Shown here: in pieces, positions 44,690 through 53,671 of the stretch
Layout of the letters: each line of letters opens with the position of its first letter
Position numbering within the stretch: the stretch's first letter is position 1
Source of the DNA: Hydrogenophaga sp.
GTDB taxonomy: Bacteria > Pseudomonadota > Gammaproteobacteria > Burkholderiales > Burkholderiaceae_C
DNA: 64,000 nt
NCBI RefSeq assembly: GCF_026125785.1
Contig: NZ_JAHCKL010000003.1
Coordinates: 281,520-345,519, forward strand
Direction: 5' to 3'
Translations under genes and position numbers: made by a program
Notes under the pieces: model-generated
Databases searched by the model: none
What the model saw: the letters and a program-made list of their open reading frames with translations, nothing else
What the model was told of the DNA's origin: nothing

Positions 44690-45460
44690 GGGACCTCAGT
44701 CTGAACGGAGGGGCTCAGTTCGAACGGGGGCTGCATCCGGATGGAGGGGGCTTGAATCCGAATCGAGGTAACTGATCCCGAGTACCGTTGGTGCCGGGGC
44801 AGATATCCGTTCGCCCTGAGCTTGTCGAAGGGCTTTTCAATGTGCAGGCGGGGGCTTCGACAGGCTCAGCCCGAACGGAGGGGGCTCAGCCCGAACGAGG
44901 GCTCAGTTCGAACGGAGGGGCTCAGTTCGAACTGAGGCTGCATCCGGATGAAGGAGGCTTGAATCCGAATGGGGGGACTGAATCCGAATCGAGGTAACTG
45001 ATCCCAGGTACCGTTGGTGCTGGGGCAGATCTCCGTTCGCCCTGAGCTTGTCGAAGGGCTCTCCAGTGTGCAGGCGAGGGCTTCGACAGGCTCAGCCCGA
45101 ACGGAGGGGGCTCAGTCCGAACGGAGGGGGCTCAGTCCGAACGAGGGGCTCAGCCCGAACGGGGGGCAGTTCGAACGGGGGGCTGAATCCAGATGGAGGG
45201 GGCTTGAATCCGAATGGTGGGGACTGAATCCGAATCGAGGTAACTGATCCCGGGTGCCGTTGGTGCTGGGGCAGATATCCGTTCGCCCTGAGCTTGTCGA
45301 AGGGTTCTTCAATGTGCAGGCGGGGGCTTCGACAGGCTCAGCCCGAACGGAAGGGGCTCAGCCCGAACGGAAGGGGCTCAGTTCGAACGGAGGGGGGCTC
45401 AGCCCGAACGGAGGGGGGCTCAGCCCGAACGGAGGTGACTCACAGCCCGAACGGAAGCGA
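44690..45460. repeat. expanded palindromic/tandem repeat array
   Basis: About 770 bases without a convincing gene. A 226-246-base composite unit occurs three times, each with GAATCCGAATCGAGGTAACT, then CCGTTCGCCCTGAGCTTGTC, and then GGCTTCGACAGGCTCAGCC. The latter two are near-complementary (44807-44833 with 44853-44878 in the first copy) and form a hairpin. Between hairpins lie many short degenerate units of the CTCAGCCCGAACGGAGGG and TGAATCCGAATGG type, period about 17-20. The array runs from just after the SDR gene to the marR stop codon. Confidence 0.9.
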
Positions 45461-45461
45461 C

Positions 45462-45908
45462 TCAATCCTTGCCCACGTGGCGGACCGCTTCCAGATTCGC
45501 CAGCATGCGCTGCATGTAGCCGATGAGGGCATCGCGCTCTTCGTCGGAGAAGCCGGTCAGCAGGGCTTCTTCGCGGGCGCGCGCCAGACGGATGATGCGG
45601 TCGTGCTGCTTCTTGCCGGCCGGCGTGAGGCTGTACTCGATCTTGCGAAGGCCCAGCGGGCGCGACCGGAGGTACCCACGTTCCTGCAAAAGAGCCACGC
45701 TGCGGCTCACGGCCGCCTTGTCCAGGCCCATGAGGTCGCAGGCCGCGGACGCCGTGGTCCAGGGGTGTATCTCGAAATAGGACAGCACCCGCCAGTCGGT
45801 CACGCCGAGGTCGAAGCGCGCCCGGTACAGGCTGGAGGCGCTGCTGGCCATCTTGTTGGACAGCCACAGCAGCAGGCCGGGGACATAGCGGTCAAGGTTC
45901 AGTTTCAT
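45462..45908 (-). CDS. MarR family transcriptional regulator
   Basis: 148 residues. The winged helix-turn-helix includes TTASAACDLMGLDKAAVSRSVALLQERGYL and a wing with IEYSLTPAGKK, typical of MarR dimers that repress catabolic genes until an aromatic or acidic ligand binds. It starts 49 bases after the BVMO stop on the same strand and is probably co-transcribed with it. A perfect 19-bp palindrome upstream of the BVMO gene is a plausible binding site. Its 3' end abuts the repeat array. Confidence 0.92.
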   Translation of the reverse strand: MKLNLDRYVPGLLLWLSNKMASSASSLYRARFDLGVTDWRVLSYFEIHPWTTASAACDLMGLDKAAVSRSVALLQERGYLRSRPLGLRKIEYSLTPAGKKQHDRIIRLARAREEALLTGFSDEERDALIGYMQRMLANLEAVRHVGKD

Positions 45909-45957
45909 GCCCTGAATGGTAGTGGGCTTGCGCCCACCGGGGCCGCGGGCCCGGCGC

Positions 45958-47574
45958 TCAGCTCAGCGCGAAGCCTTCGTAGCCTTTTTCCGCCACGCCC
46001 TCGATGATGCGGCGGTACGCGGGAACGCCGGCCACGTAGGGCATGAACACCCTGGGTTTGCCCGGCATGTTGGCGCCCACGTACCAGGAATTGCCCACCG
46101 GGTAGAGCGTCTGATTGGCGGCTTCGTTGACGTGGTCCACCCATTTGTCCTCGTGGACCTGCTCGGCCTCGATGCGCTTGACGCCTTTGGCGCGGCTGCG
46201 CTCCAGGAAGTTGCTGATCCAGTCCACGTGGGTTTCGATGGAGTGCACCACGTTGCTCAGCACCGAAGGGCTGCCCGGGCCGGCGATGACGAACAGGTTG
46301 GGGAAGCCCGCGATCGATACGCCCAGGTAGGTCCGGGGGCCGGCGGCCCACTTCTCGCGCAGCGACTGGCCGCCCGTGCCGCGGATGTCGATGGCCAGCA
46401 GCGCGCCGGTCATGGCGTCGAAGCCGGTGGCGAAGACGATGACGTCCAGCGGGTGGTCTCCCTGCGTGGTGCGCAGGCCCGTGGGGGTGATCTCGGTGAT
46501 CGGGTTGGCCTTCACATCGACCAGGTCCACGTTGTCGCGGTTGAAGGTTTCGTAGTAGTTGGTGTCCACACACAGGCGCTTGGTGCCAAAGGGCAGGTCG
46601 TCCTTGGGGCACAGCAGCTCGGCCTTGGCCGGGTCCTTGACGGTGGCGCGGATCTTGCCGCGCACGAAGTCGGCCGCGTACCTGTTGGCCACCGGGTTGC
46701 GCAGCAGGTCGTTGAAGGCGCGCAGCATGCGAAAGCCGCCGCCCGCGCCGCGCCAGCGGAACTCGAATTCCTTGATGCGTTCCTCGTCGCTCACCTCCAG
46801 CGCGCTCTTGTCGTTGGCGCTGAGGAACTGCCCGGTCACCGCTTCGCGGCCCAGGGCGCGGCGCTCCGCGTAGTGGGCTTTCACATGGGCCAGCACCGCC
46901 TCGGTGAGGGGTTCGTTCTGAGCTGGGACGCTGAAGTTGGCGGTGCGTTGGAACACCGTGAGGTGATCCGCCTGCTCGGCGATCACCGGGGTCATCTGCA
47001 CGCCGCTGGAGCCGGTGCCGATCAGACCCACGCGCTTGCCGGCGAAATCCACGCCCTCGCGCGGCCAGTTGGCGCTGTGGTACCACTGGCCCTTGAAGGT
47101 CTCCAGGCCCTTGAACTTGGGCGGCTGGGGAATGGACAGGCAGCCGGTGGCCATCACCAGGTATTGCGCCTCGAAGCGCTCGCCGGCTTCGGTGAGCACG
47201 GTCCAGTGGGTGGCGGCCTCGTCGAAGGTGGCACTGGCCACGCGGCTGTTGAACTGGATGTGCGGCCGCAGGTTGAAACGGTCGGCCACATGGTTGATGT
47301 AGCGCAGGATCTCGGGTTGCGGTGCGTAGCGCTCGGTCCAGTTCCACTCCTGCTGCAGCTCGTCGCTGAAGGAGTAGGAATAGTCCAGGCTCTCCACGTC
47401 GCAGCGCGCGCCGGGGTAGCGGTTCCAGAACCAAGTGCCGCCCACGCCGTCGCCGGCCTCCAGCACCTGTACCGACAGGCCCATGCCCAGGGCGCGATGA
47501 AGCTGGTAGAGCCCGGCAAAGCCGGCGCCCACGATCACCAGGTCTACCTTGCGGGGGCTCGCATTCGTCGTCAT
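45958..47574 (-). CDS. Baeyer-Villiger monooxygenase (flavin, type I)
   Basis: 538 residues. FAD Rossmann GAGFAG (16-21), the BVMO fingerprint FKGQWYHSANWP (160-171; FxGxxxHxxxWP), the NADPH motif GTGSSG (186-191) and the stretch GGTWFWNRYPGARCDVES are all intact. Such enzymes insert oxygen next to a ketone, turning cyclic ketones into lactones and open ones into esters. The esterase encoded divergently at 47766 would hydrolyse the product. It shows the conserved pattern of cyclohexanone/cyclopentanone-type monooxygenases; the ketone is unknown. Cytoplasmic, NADPH dependent. Confidence 0.94.
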   Translation of the reverse strand: MTTNASPRKVDLVIVGAGFAGLYQLHRALGMGLSVQVLEAGDGVGGTWFWNRYPGARCDVESLDYSYSFSDELQQEWNWTERYAPQPEILRYINHVADRFNLRPHIQFNSRVASATFDEAATHWTVLTEAGERFEAQYLVMATGCLSIPQPPKFKGLETFKGQWYHSANWPREGVDFAGKRVGLIGTGSSGVQMTPVIAEQADHLTVFQRTANFSVPAQNEPLTEAVLAHVKAHYAERRALGREAVTGQFLSANDKSALEVSDEERIKEFEFRWRGAGGGFRMLRAFNDLLRNPVANRYAADFVRGKIRATVKDPAKAELLCPKDDLPFGTKRLCVDTNYYETFNRDNVDLVDVKANPITEITPTGLRTTQGDHPLDVIVFATGFDAMTGALLAIDIRGTGGQSLREKWAAGPRTYLGVSIAGFPNLFVIAGPGSPSVLSNVVHSIETHVDWISNFLERSRAKGVKRIEAEQVHEDKWVDHVNEAANQTLYPVGNSWYVGANMPGKPRVFMPYVAGVPAYRRIIEGVAEKGYEGFALS

Positions 47575-47645
47575 CGGATATCTCCTCGTGTTGTTTGCTG
47601 GTGTACGGATGATGGGTATGGATTCTGCGGCATCATTGTTGTCAT

Positions 47646-47664
47646 GTCAACCTAATAGGTTGAC
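47646..47664. promoter_or_regulatory. perfect 19-bp palindrome upstream of the BVMO gene
   Basis: GTCAACCTA-A-TAGGTTGAC has 9-bp perfect arms. It is 72 bases upstream of the BVMO start, in the divergent region shared with the esterase operon. Size and form suit a MarR dimer, and a MarR gene lies downstream of the BVMO gene. Binding by this MarR is inference. Confidence 0.65.
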
Positions 47665-47677
47665 TGAGCAACGAAAA

Positions 47678-47717
47678 TGGACATCAAATCGAATCTGGTG
47701 ATAATGGTCAAGCCATT
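47678..47717 (+). promoter_or_regulatory. esterase operon promoter with operator variant
   Basis: TGGACA (47678-47683), a 16-base spacer and GATAAT (47700-47705) form a reasonable sigma-70 promoter. AATGGTCAAGCCATT (47703-47717) follows, a perfect-armed palindrome that differs from the TGGT-N3-ACCA core by one base and occupies the same position relative to the -10 as the other sites. Confidence 0.55.
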
Positions 47718-47765
47718 GAAGTATTGGCGGCACCCTGCCGTCACCCGCACCCAGGAGACACCCCC

Positions 47766-48701
47766 ATGGACAAGGAAATAGAGGACCTTTTGCAGAAGGT
47801 CAAGGAAGCCAACCGCAAGCCGTTCTGGCAGAGCACGCCGCAGGAGGCCCGCAGCGGCCCGATGCTGATGGCGCTGCTGTTCGGGGAGCCGCCAGCGGTC
47901 GAGCGCGACGAGAGTTTCACCATCCCTTCCTCCCATGGCCACGCTCTGCCGGTCCGGCTCTATGTGCCGTCCGGAACGCCCAAGGGCCTGATCGTCTATT
48001 TCCATGGCGGCGGCTGGGTCATCGGTACCGTGGCGGGTTACCACCCCTTTACAGCCACGCTGGCCAACCGCACCGGCTGCGCGGTGCTGTCGGTCGACTA
48101 CCGGCTCGCGCCCGAGCATGCGTTCCCCCTGCCGGTGGACGATGCGCTGGCCGCCGTGCGCTGGGCGGCGTCGGAAGAGGCCGTCAAGGCGCTGGGTGTG
48201 GCGCCGGGTGCGCTGATCACCATGGGCGACAGCGCCGGCGGCAACCTGGCGACGGTGGCCTCGCGCGTGCACAACGCGGCGGGCCCGGCGCGCAAGGTGG
48301 ACCTGCAGGTGCTGGCCTACCCGGTGGCCGACCACGACTTCGACACCGGCAGCTACCACGAGTTCGCCGAAGGCAACCTGCTCACGCGCAACGACATGAA
48401 GTGGTTCTGGAACCACTATTGCCCGGACGAGGCGCGCCGCTCCCATCCGGACGCATCGCCCATGCACGCCAGCGATCTCGCGGTCTCGCCCGAGGCCCTG
48501 ATCGTGACCGCCGGCCGTGACCCGCTGCGCGACGAGGGTGAAGCCTACGGTGCCCGCCTCAAGGCCGCCGGCGTGCCCACCGAGGTGGTGCGCGGCGAAG
48601 GCCTGGTGCACGGTTTCCTGGCCATGATCCACTACGCGCCCAGCGCGGGCCGCGCGTTCGAGAAAATGGTGGCGGCCATCGCGCGGGTGACGGCCAAGTG
48701 A
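47766..48701 (+). CDS. alpha/beta hydrolase, hormone-sensitive lipase type
   Basis: 311 residues. The oxyanion motif HGGGW (80-84), nucleophile Ser156 in GDSAGGN, Asp252 in GRDPLRDEG and His282 in VHGF make the HSL-family triad. These enzymes hydrolyse short acyl esters and lactones. Being divergent from the BVMO gene, it is the natural next step after Baeyer-Villiger oxidation. ATG 47766 is preceded by AGGAGACA. The stop overlaps the GTG of the acyl-CoA ligase. Confidence 0.92.
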   Translation: MDKEIEDLLQKVKEANRKPFWQSTPQEARSGPMLMALLFGEPPAVERDESFTIPSSHGHALPVRLYVPSGTPKGLIVYFHGGGWVIGTVAGYHPFTATLANRTGCAVLSVDYRLAPEHAFPLPVDDALAAVRWAASEEAVKALGVAPGALITMGDSAGGNLATVASRVHNAAGPARKVDLQVLAYPVADHDFDTGSYHEFAEGNLLTRNDMKWFWNHYCPDEARRSHPDASPMHASDLAVSPEALIVTAGRDPLRDEGEAYGARLKAAGVPTEVVRGEGLVHGFLAMIHYAPSAGRAFEKMVAAIARVTAK

Positions 48702-50833
48702 GCGGTCTGTCCTCGCTGTTCAATCCGCGCTCGGTGGTGCTGGTCGGGGCCACCGACCGCTCCACCTGGTCGAAGATGGCCTACGACAACCTGCGCCTGC
48801 TGGGCTTCGCCGGCAAGGTGCACCTGGTCAGCCGCAGCGGTGGACAGGCGCATGGGCAGCAGACCTTCACTTCTGTCGCGGAGATCGGCGAACCGGTGGA
48901 CGTGGCCTTGCTGATGGTGCCCATCGCCGCCATGAACGACGCCCTGCGCGACCTGGGCGCGGCGGGCGTGAAGAGCGCCGTGGTGCTGGCTGGGGGGTTC
49001 GCCGAGACCGGCGCCGAAGGCCGCGCGCTGCAGGACGCCATGGTGGCGACCGCGCGTTCGCTCGGCATCCGCCTGCTGGGTCCCAACTGCCTGGGCTTCA
49101 TCAACTTCAACACCGGAGGCGTGTGCTGGACCGGCTCCATGCGCACGCCCCCGCTCAAGGGCGGCATCAGCATCGTTTCGCAGAGCGGCGCCGTGGCCAC
49201 GGTGATGAAGCACTTCGCGCACCAGCACGGCATCGGCCTGAACGTGGTGGCCGCCACCGGCAACGAGGCCGCGTTGGGCCTGGCCGAGGTGGTGGACTAT
49301 TTGGTGGACGATCCGCAGACGCGCGTGATCACGGTATTCGCCGAGTCCGTCCGCGACACCGCGTTGCTGCGCGCGGCCGCTGCACGCGCGCTGCATGCCG
49401 GCAAGCCCATCGTGGTGCTCAAAGTGGGCCGCTCGGAGATCACCGTGCAGGCCGCGCAGTCGCACACCGGTTCCCTGGTGGGCGACGATGGCGTGTTCGA
49501 CGGCGTCTGCCGCCAGTTCGGCCTGCTGCGCGTGCGGTCCATCGAAGAGCTGATGTTCACCGCCGCCCTGCTGGAGAAGACCGGCGTTCTGCAGGGCGAG
49601 GGCGTGGCTGTCCTGTCCGCCTCCGGTGGCATGGGCGAACTGGCCGCCGACTATGCACACCTGGAGGGCGTGGCCCTGCCTCGCCTCGCGCCGCAGACGC
49701 TGGACGGCCTGGCCGCGGCGCTGCCGCCCATGGCCACGCCGGCCAATCCGCTGGACCTCACTGGTGCGGTGGTCAACAAGCCCGAGCTGTTCCTGGAATG
49801 CATGCAGGTGCTGGAGCAGGACCCGGCGATCTCGGTGCTGGTCTGCGTGTTCGACGTACCCACCGACCTCAACAACGACTGGGCGCCGTTCGCCGTGGGT
49901 TCGCTGCAGGCGATCGGCCGCTTCAAGCCGCAGGGGCGCGTGCGCTTCCTGGCGATCAGCAACACCGTCAAGTACGTCTCCGACCGCAGCCGTGCCGAGA
50001 TCGCGGCGGCGGGCCTGCCCTACCTGGCCTGCGGGCTGGACGTGGGCATGAAGGCGTTGCGCCATGCGCAGCGCTGGTCCGCGCAGCAGCGTGAGCTGGG
50101 AGCCCAGGCCACGGACAGCGCCACCGCTGGCGGTGTGACGCCGCCCGCCGCCTGGCCGTCTTCCGAGCGCGAGGCCATGGCCTACCTGGCCGGCGCGGGC
50201 GTGGCGGTGGTGCCGCAGGTGCTGGCCGAGACGGAGGCCGCGGCCGTCGCGGCGGCCGGCGCCATGGGAGGTGGACCGGTGGTGCTCAAGATCGCCTCGC
50301 CCGACATTGCCCACAAGACCGAGGTGGGAGGCGTGCTGCTCAATCTGCAGGGCGAGGCGGCGGTGGCCGAGGGCTTCCGGCGCATCATGGCCTCGGCGCG
50401 CGCGGCGCAGCCACGGGCCCGGCTGGAGGGCGTGGTCGTCTCGCCCATGCGGCGCGGCGGCGTGGAACTGTTCGTGGGCGTGCGGCGTGACGCCCAGTGG
50501 GGCCATGTGCTCGCGCTCGGGCTGGGTGGCGTGTGGATCGAGGCGTTGAAGGACGTGAGCCTGCGTGTGCTGCCGGTCTCGCCCGATGAGGTCAGGCGCA
50601 TGGTCGGTGAGCTGCGCGGTGCCAGCCTGCTTGGCGGCTTTCGCGGCGCCGCGCCGGTGGACCTCGATGGACTGGCCCGGCTGGTCGCGCGCATCGGCGA
50701 CGCCGCGCTGGCCCTGGGCGATGGGCTGGACACGCTGGAGGTCAACCCCTTGCTGGCCGAAGGGGACCGCATCGAAGCGCTCGACGCACTGGCCACCCAT
50801 CGGTCGCCGGGCGGCACTGAGCCCCATCCATGA
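48698..50833 (+). CDS. ADP-forming acyl-CoA synthetase (acetate-CoA ligase family)
   Basis: 711 residues from GTG 48698, overlapping the esterase stop. Domains in order: CoA-binding Rossmann part (1-130, SVVLVGATDR, LLGPNCLGFIN), two ligase-CoA parts with SQSGAVA and the phospho-His motif SHTGSLVG (His256), and a C-terminal ATP-grasp domain (from about 485) with VVLKIASPDIAHKTEVGGV. It makes a CoA thioester from a carboxylate with ATP to ADP conversion, or the reverse. The substrate is not readable from sequence; position suggests the acid released by the esterase. Confidence 0.9.
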   Translation: MSGLSSLFNPRSVVLVGATDRSTWSKMAYDNLRLLGFAGKVHLVSRSGGQAHGQQTFTSVAEIGEPVDVALLMVPIAAMNDALRDLGAAGVKSAVVLAGGFAETGAEGRALQDAMVATARSLGIRLLGPNCLGFINFNTGGVCWTGSMRTPPLKGGISIVSQSGAVATVMKHFAHQHGIGLNVVAATGNEAALGLAEVVDYLVDDPQTRVITVFAESVRDTALLRAAAARALHAGKPIVVLKVGRSEITVQAAQSHTGSLVGDDGVFDGVCRQFGLLRVRSIEELMFTAALLEKTGVLQGEGVAVLSASGGMGELAADYAHLEGVALPRLAPQTLDGLAAALPPMATPANPLDLTGAVVNKPELFLECMQVLEQDPAISVLVCVFDVPTDLNNDWAPFAVGSLQAIGRFKPQGRVRFLAISNTVKYVSDRSRAEIAAAGLPYLACGLDVGMKALRHAQRWSAQQRELGAQATDSATAGGVTPPAAWPSSEREAMAYLAGAGVAVVPQVLAETEAAAVAAAGAMGGGPVVLKIASPDIAHKTEVGGVLLNLQGEAAVAEGFRRIMASARAAQPRARLEGVVVSPMRRGGVELFVGVRRDAQWGHVLALGLGGVWIEALKDVSLRVLPVSPDEVRRMVGELRGASLLGGFRGAAPVDLDGLARLVARIGDAALALGDGLDTLEVNPLLAEGDRIEALDALATHRSPGGTEPHP

Positions 50834-50842
50834 CCCGCCGCC

Positions 50843-52420
50843 ATGGATGCCCGCCCCCTGTCCGATGAGTCCGCGCGTGCCGCGGCCGCGCTGACGGGCG
50901 CGGCGGCATCGCTGTGCGTGGGCGACCTGTTCGCCGACCAGGTCGCCCTGCGTCCCGATGCGATCGCCCTGCAAGCCGGCGACAGGCACTGGACCTATGC
51001 CGAGATGGACGCACGCGTCAACCGGCTCTGCCATTTGCTCGCATCGCGCGGCGTGGTGCGGGGTGAGCGCGTGGCCATCCTGTCGGAGAACCGGCCCGAG
51101 TATGCGGAATTGCTGATGGCCGCGGCCAGGCTGGGCGCCATCGTCGCCTGCCTGAACTGGCGCCAGTCCGCCGAGGAACTGACGCACTGTCTGGCGCTCG
51201 TCGGCCCCCGCGTCGCGCTGGTCTCGCCCCGGTTCGCGTCGCAGGCGCCGCTGCTGCGCGCCGCGGGCGTCGGCAGCCTCCTGACGCTGGGCGATGCGCT
51301 GGACCAGACCTTGCTGGCCATGCCGGTGCACGCACCACCCGATGCCGGGGTGCAGCCGGAGGACGGCCTCTATATCCTTTACACCAGCGGAACCACCGGC
51401 AAACCCAAGGCCGCGCTCATCAGCCACCGTGCGCTGCTGGCGCGCGGCGCCGTTGGCACCATGGACCGCGGGGTCCGGCGGGGCAGCCACTTCATCGCCT
51501 GGCCACCGATGTTCCACATGGCCTCGGCCGACAACCTCATGGTCACGCTGATCGGCGGCGGCAAGGTGATCGTGGTGGACGGCCTGCAGATCGACGCCCT
51601 CTGCGATGCGGCCCAGAACGAGGCGGACATCGGCTGGTTCGTGCTCATGCCCGGCATGGTCGAACGCTTCCTCGACGAAGCACGGCGGCGGGGGCTGCAG
51701 CCGCGGCCGGTGGATTCCGTGGGCTGCATGGCCGATCTGGTGCCGCGCCACCAGATCGCCGAGGTGACGCGGCTGTTCAACGCGCCTTTTCGCAACAGCT
51801 TCGGTTCCACCGAAACCGGCCCCGCACCCGCCAGCGCGGGGCGCATCGCGGTGGGCGTGCCGCCCGACGATCTGGCCAAGACCCAGAGCGCCCTGTGCCG
51901 GGTGCGCCTGGTGGACGAGGACGGCCACGATGTGCGCCCTGGCGAACCCGGTGAGCTGCTGCTGCGCAGCCCCACGCTGTTCAGCGGCTACTGGGGCATG
52001 CCCGAAGCCACCGCCGAGGCCTTTGCGGGTGGCTGGTTCCACACCGGCGACGTGTTCGTGCGCCAGCCCGACGGCCTGCTGCGCTTCGTCGACCGCCGCA
52101 AATACCTCATCAAGTCTGGCGGCGAAAACATCTACCCGGCGGAGATCGAACAACTCCTGCTGGCCTCGCCACGCATCATGGACGCGGCCGTGGTCAGGAA
52201 GCCCGACCCGAAGTGGGGCGAAGTGCCCGTGGCCTTCGTGGCGCGGGTGGACCCGAGCCTGAGCGCCGAGGACGTGCTGGCCCTGTGCCGCGGACGCATC
52301 GCCGGCTACAAGGTGCCGCGTGAGGTCCGCTTCATGGCCCACGACGACATGCCGCGCAGCACCACCGGCAAGGTGATGCGCCATCTGCTGGAAGAACGAC
52401 TGGGCCAGGAGACCGCCTGA
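50843..52420 (+). CDS. AMP-dependent acyl-CoA synthetase
   Basis: 525 residues. The ATP loop YTSGTTGKPKAAL, the adenylate motif NSFGSTETG, the hinge GWFHTGDVF...DRRKYLIKSGGENIYPAEIE and the catalytic Lys in STTGKVMR are intact. It activates a carboxylic acid as acyl-CoA via acyl-AMP. Resembles FadD-like or cyclic-acid CoA ligases. Together with the ADP-forming enzyme just upstream it gives the operon two ways of CoA activation, likely for different acids. The stop overlaps the next start by one base. Confidence 0.93.
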   Translation: MDARPLSDESARAAAALTGAAASLCVGDLFADQVALRPDAIALQAGDRHWTYAEMDARVNRLCHLLASRGVVRGERVAILSENRPEYAELLMAAARLGAIVACLNWRQSAEELTHCLALVGPRVALVSPRFASQAPLLRAAGVGSLLTLGDALDQTLLAMPVHAPPDAGVQPEDGLYILYTSGTTGKPKAALISHRALLARGAVGTMDRGVRRGSHFIAWPPMFHMASADNLMVTLIGGGKVIVVDGLQIDALCDAAQNEADIGWFVLMPGMVERFLDEARRRGLQPRPVDSVGCMADLVPRHQIAEVTRLFNAPFRNSFGSTETGPAPASAGRIAVGVPPDDLAKTQSALCRVRLVDEDGHDVRPGEPGELLLRSPTLFSGYWGMPEATAEAFAGGWFHTGDVFVRQPDGLLRFVDRRKYLIKSGGENIYPAEIEQLLLASPRIMDAAVVRKPDPKWGEVPVAFVARVDPSLSAEDVLALCRGRIAGYKVPREVRFMAHDDMPRSTTGKVMRHLLEERLGQETA

Positions 52421-53658
52421 TGGAGACCACCACCCATTCCCACCTGCGCAGCAAGTACGCCATCGTCGGCGTGGGCGAGACCGCCTACGTGCGCGGCTCG
52501 GGCCGCACGCACCGCGCCATGGCGCATGAGGCGGTGGGCAAGGCCATCGCGGACGCCGGCCTGGACCGCGGCGACATCGACGGCATGCTGTCCTACCAGC
52601 TCGCGGACTCCACCCAGTCGCCGCTGGTGGCGGCCGACCAGGGCCTGCGCCTGAACTTCTACATGGACGTGATGGGCGGCGGTTCCTCCACCGAGGCGCT
52701 GATCGGCCTGGCCATTGGCGCCATCGAGGCCGGCATGTGCAAGGCGGTGGTGATCTTCCGCGCCATGAACGGCTATTCCGGCGTGCGCATCGGTGGCACC
52801 GGCGTGGTGGCCGCCAGCCCGGTGCTCGACGAGTTCCTGCACACCCGGCCCTACGGCCACCGCAGCGCCGGGCAGATGTTCGCGCCCAGCTTCATGCGCC
52901 ACATGTACGAGTACGGCACCACGCCCGAGCAGGTGGCCGCGGTCAAGGTCGCGCACAGCGAGCACGCGTCCAACAACCCCAAGGCGCTGTACAAGCAGCG
53001 CGTCACGGTGGACGACGTGCTGGGCAGCCGCATGATCTGCAAGCCCCTGCACCTGCTGGACTGCTGTACCGAATCCGACAACGCCACCGCCATCGTCGTC
53101 ACCAGCACGGCGCGCGCGCGGGACTGCCGCCAGCACCCGGTTCTCATCGAGGGCGTGGTCGGGCGCTGCAGCAAGCCGCGCACCGACAACCATTTCCAGC
53201 ACGGCCCCATCACGCTCACCGCCGGCCACTACGGCCGCGAGATCCTGTGGCGCAACGCCGGCGTGCTGCCCGACGAGATCGACATCACCGGCTCCTACGA
53301 CGCGTTCACCTTCACCACCCTGATGCAGCTGGAGGACTACGGCTTCTGCCGGAAGGGCGAGGGCGGGCACTACGTGAGCGACGGCACCATACGCCTGGGC
53401 GGGCGGCGACCGAACAACACCAGCGGCGGCCACCTGTGCGAGGGGTACACCCATGGCATCAGCATGGTGATCGAGAACGTGCGCCAGCTCCGCCACGACG
53501 TGGACGACAGTTGCCCGATCGGGCCGAACGGACGGCGCATGCACACGCACGACTACCGCGAAGGCGGCTGTCGCCAGGTCAGGAACCCGCAACTCACGGC
53601 CAACCTCGGCTGGCACTCGCCCGGTACCGGCTCGGCCATGGTGCTGCGGCGCGCCTGA
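52420..53658 (+). CDS. thiolase-fold lipid-transfer protein, Ltp2-like aldolase candidate
   Basis: 412 residues of thiolase fold without the usual active-site Cys: the region reads MGGGSSTEALIG. The segment DITGSYDAFTFTTLMQLEDYGFC and the late NTSGGHLCEGYTHG resemble SCP2-type thiolase-like proteins such as Ltp2. Ltp2 forms a complex with a DUF35 protein and cleaves a beta-hydroxyacyl-CoA by retro-aldol reaction in steroid side-chain catabolism. A DUF35 gene follows immediately (13 bases), so a carbon-carbon cleaving complex is likely. The substrate is unknown. Confidence 0.85.
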   Translation: METTTHSHLRSKYAIVGVGETAYVRGSGRTHRAMAHEAVGKAIADAGLDRGDIDGMLSYQLADSTQSPLVAADQGLRLNFYMDVMGGGSSTEALIGLAIGAIEAGMCKAVVIFRAMNGYSGVRIGGTGVVAASPVLDEFLHTRPYGHRSAGQMFAPSFMRHMYEYGTTPEQVAAVKVAHSEHASNNPKALYKQRVTVDDVLGSRMICKPLHLLDCCTESDNATAIVVTSTARARDCRQHPVLIEGVVGRCSKPRTDNHFQHGPITLTAGHYGREILWRNAGVLPDEIDITGSYDAFTFTTLMQLEDYGFCRKGEGGHYVSDGTIRLGGRRPNNTSGGHLCEGYTHGISMVIENVRQLRHDVDDSCPIGPNGRRMHTHDYREGGCRQVRNPQLTANLGWHSPGTGSAMVLRRA

Positions 53659-53671
53659 AGGAGAAGCACGC

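Noticed and set aside
44690-45460. Possible CRISPR array
   Set aside because: Repeats are degenerate, of uneven spacing and self-complementary, without unique spacers of constant length, and no cas genes are present.
44788-45526. Several short open frames of 66-90 codons inside the repeat array
   Set aside because: They translate the repeat itself (SVRPELVEG..., ARTEGAQPER...), a known artefact of this element.
48632-52384. A 1250-codon open frame on the minus strand opposite the acyl-CoA ligase genes
   Set aside because: Its translation is low-complexity His/Gly/Arg/Gln-rich, typical of antisense to high-GC codons, while the plus strand encodes two full enzymes with intact motifs.
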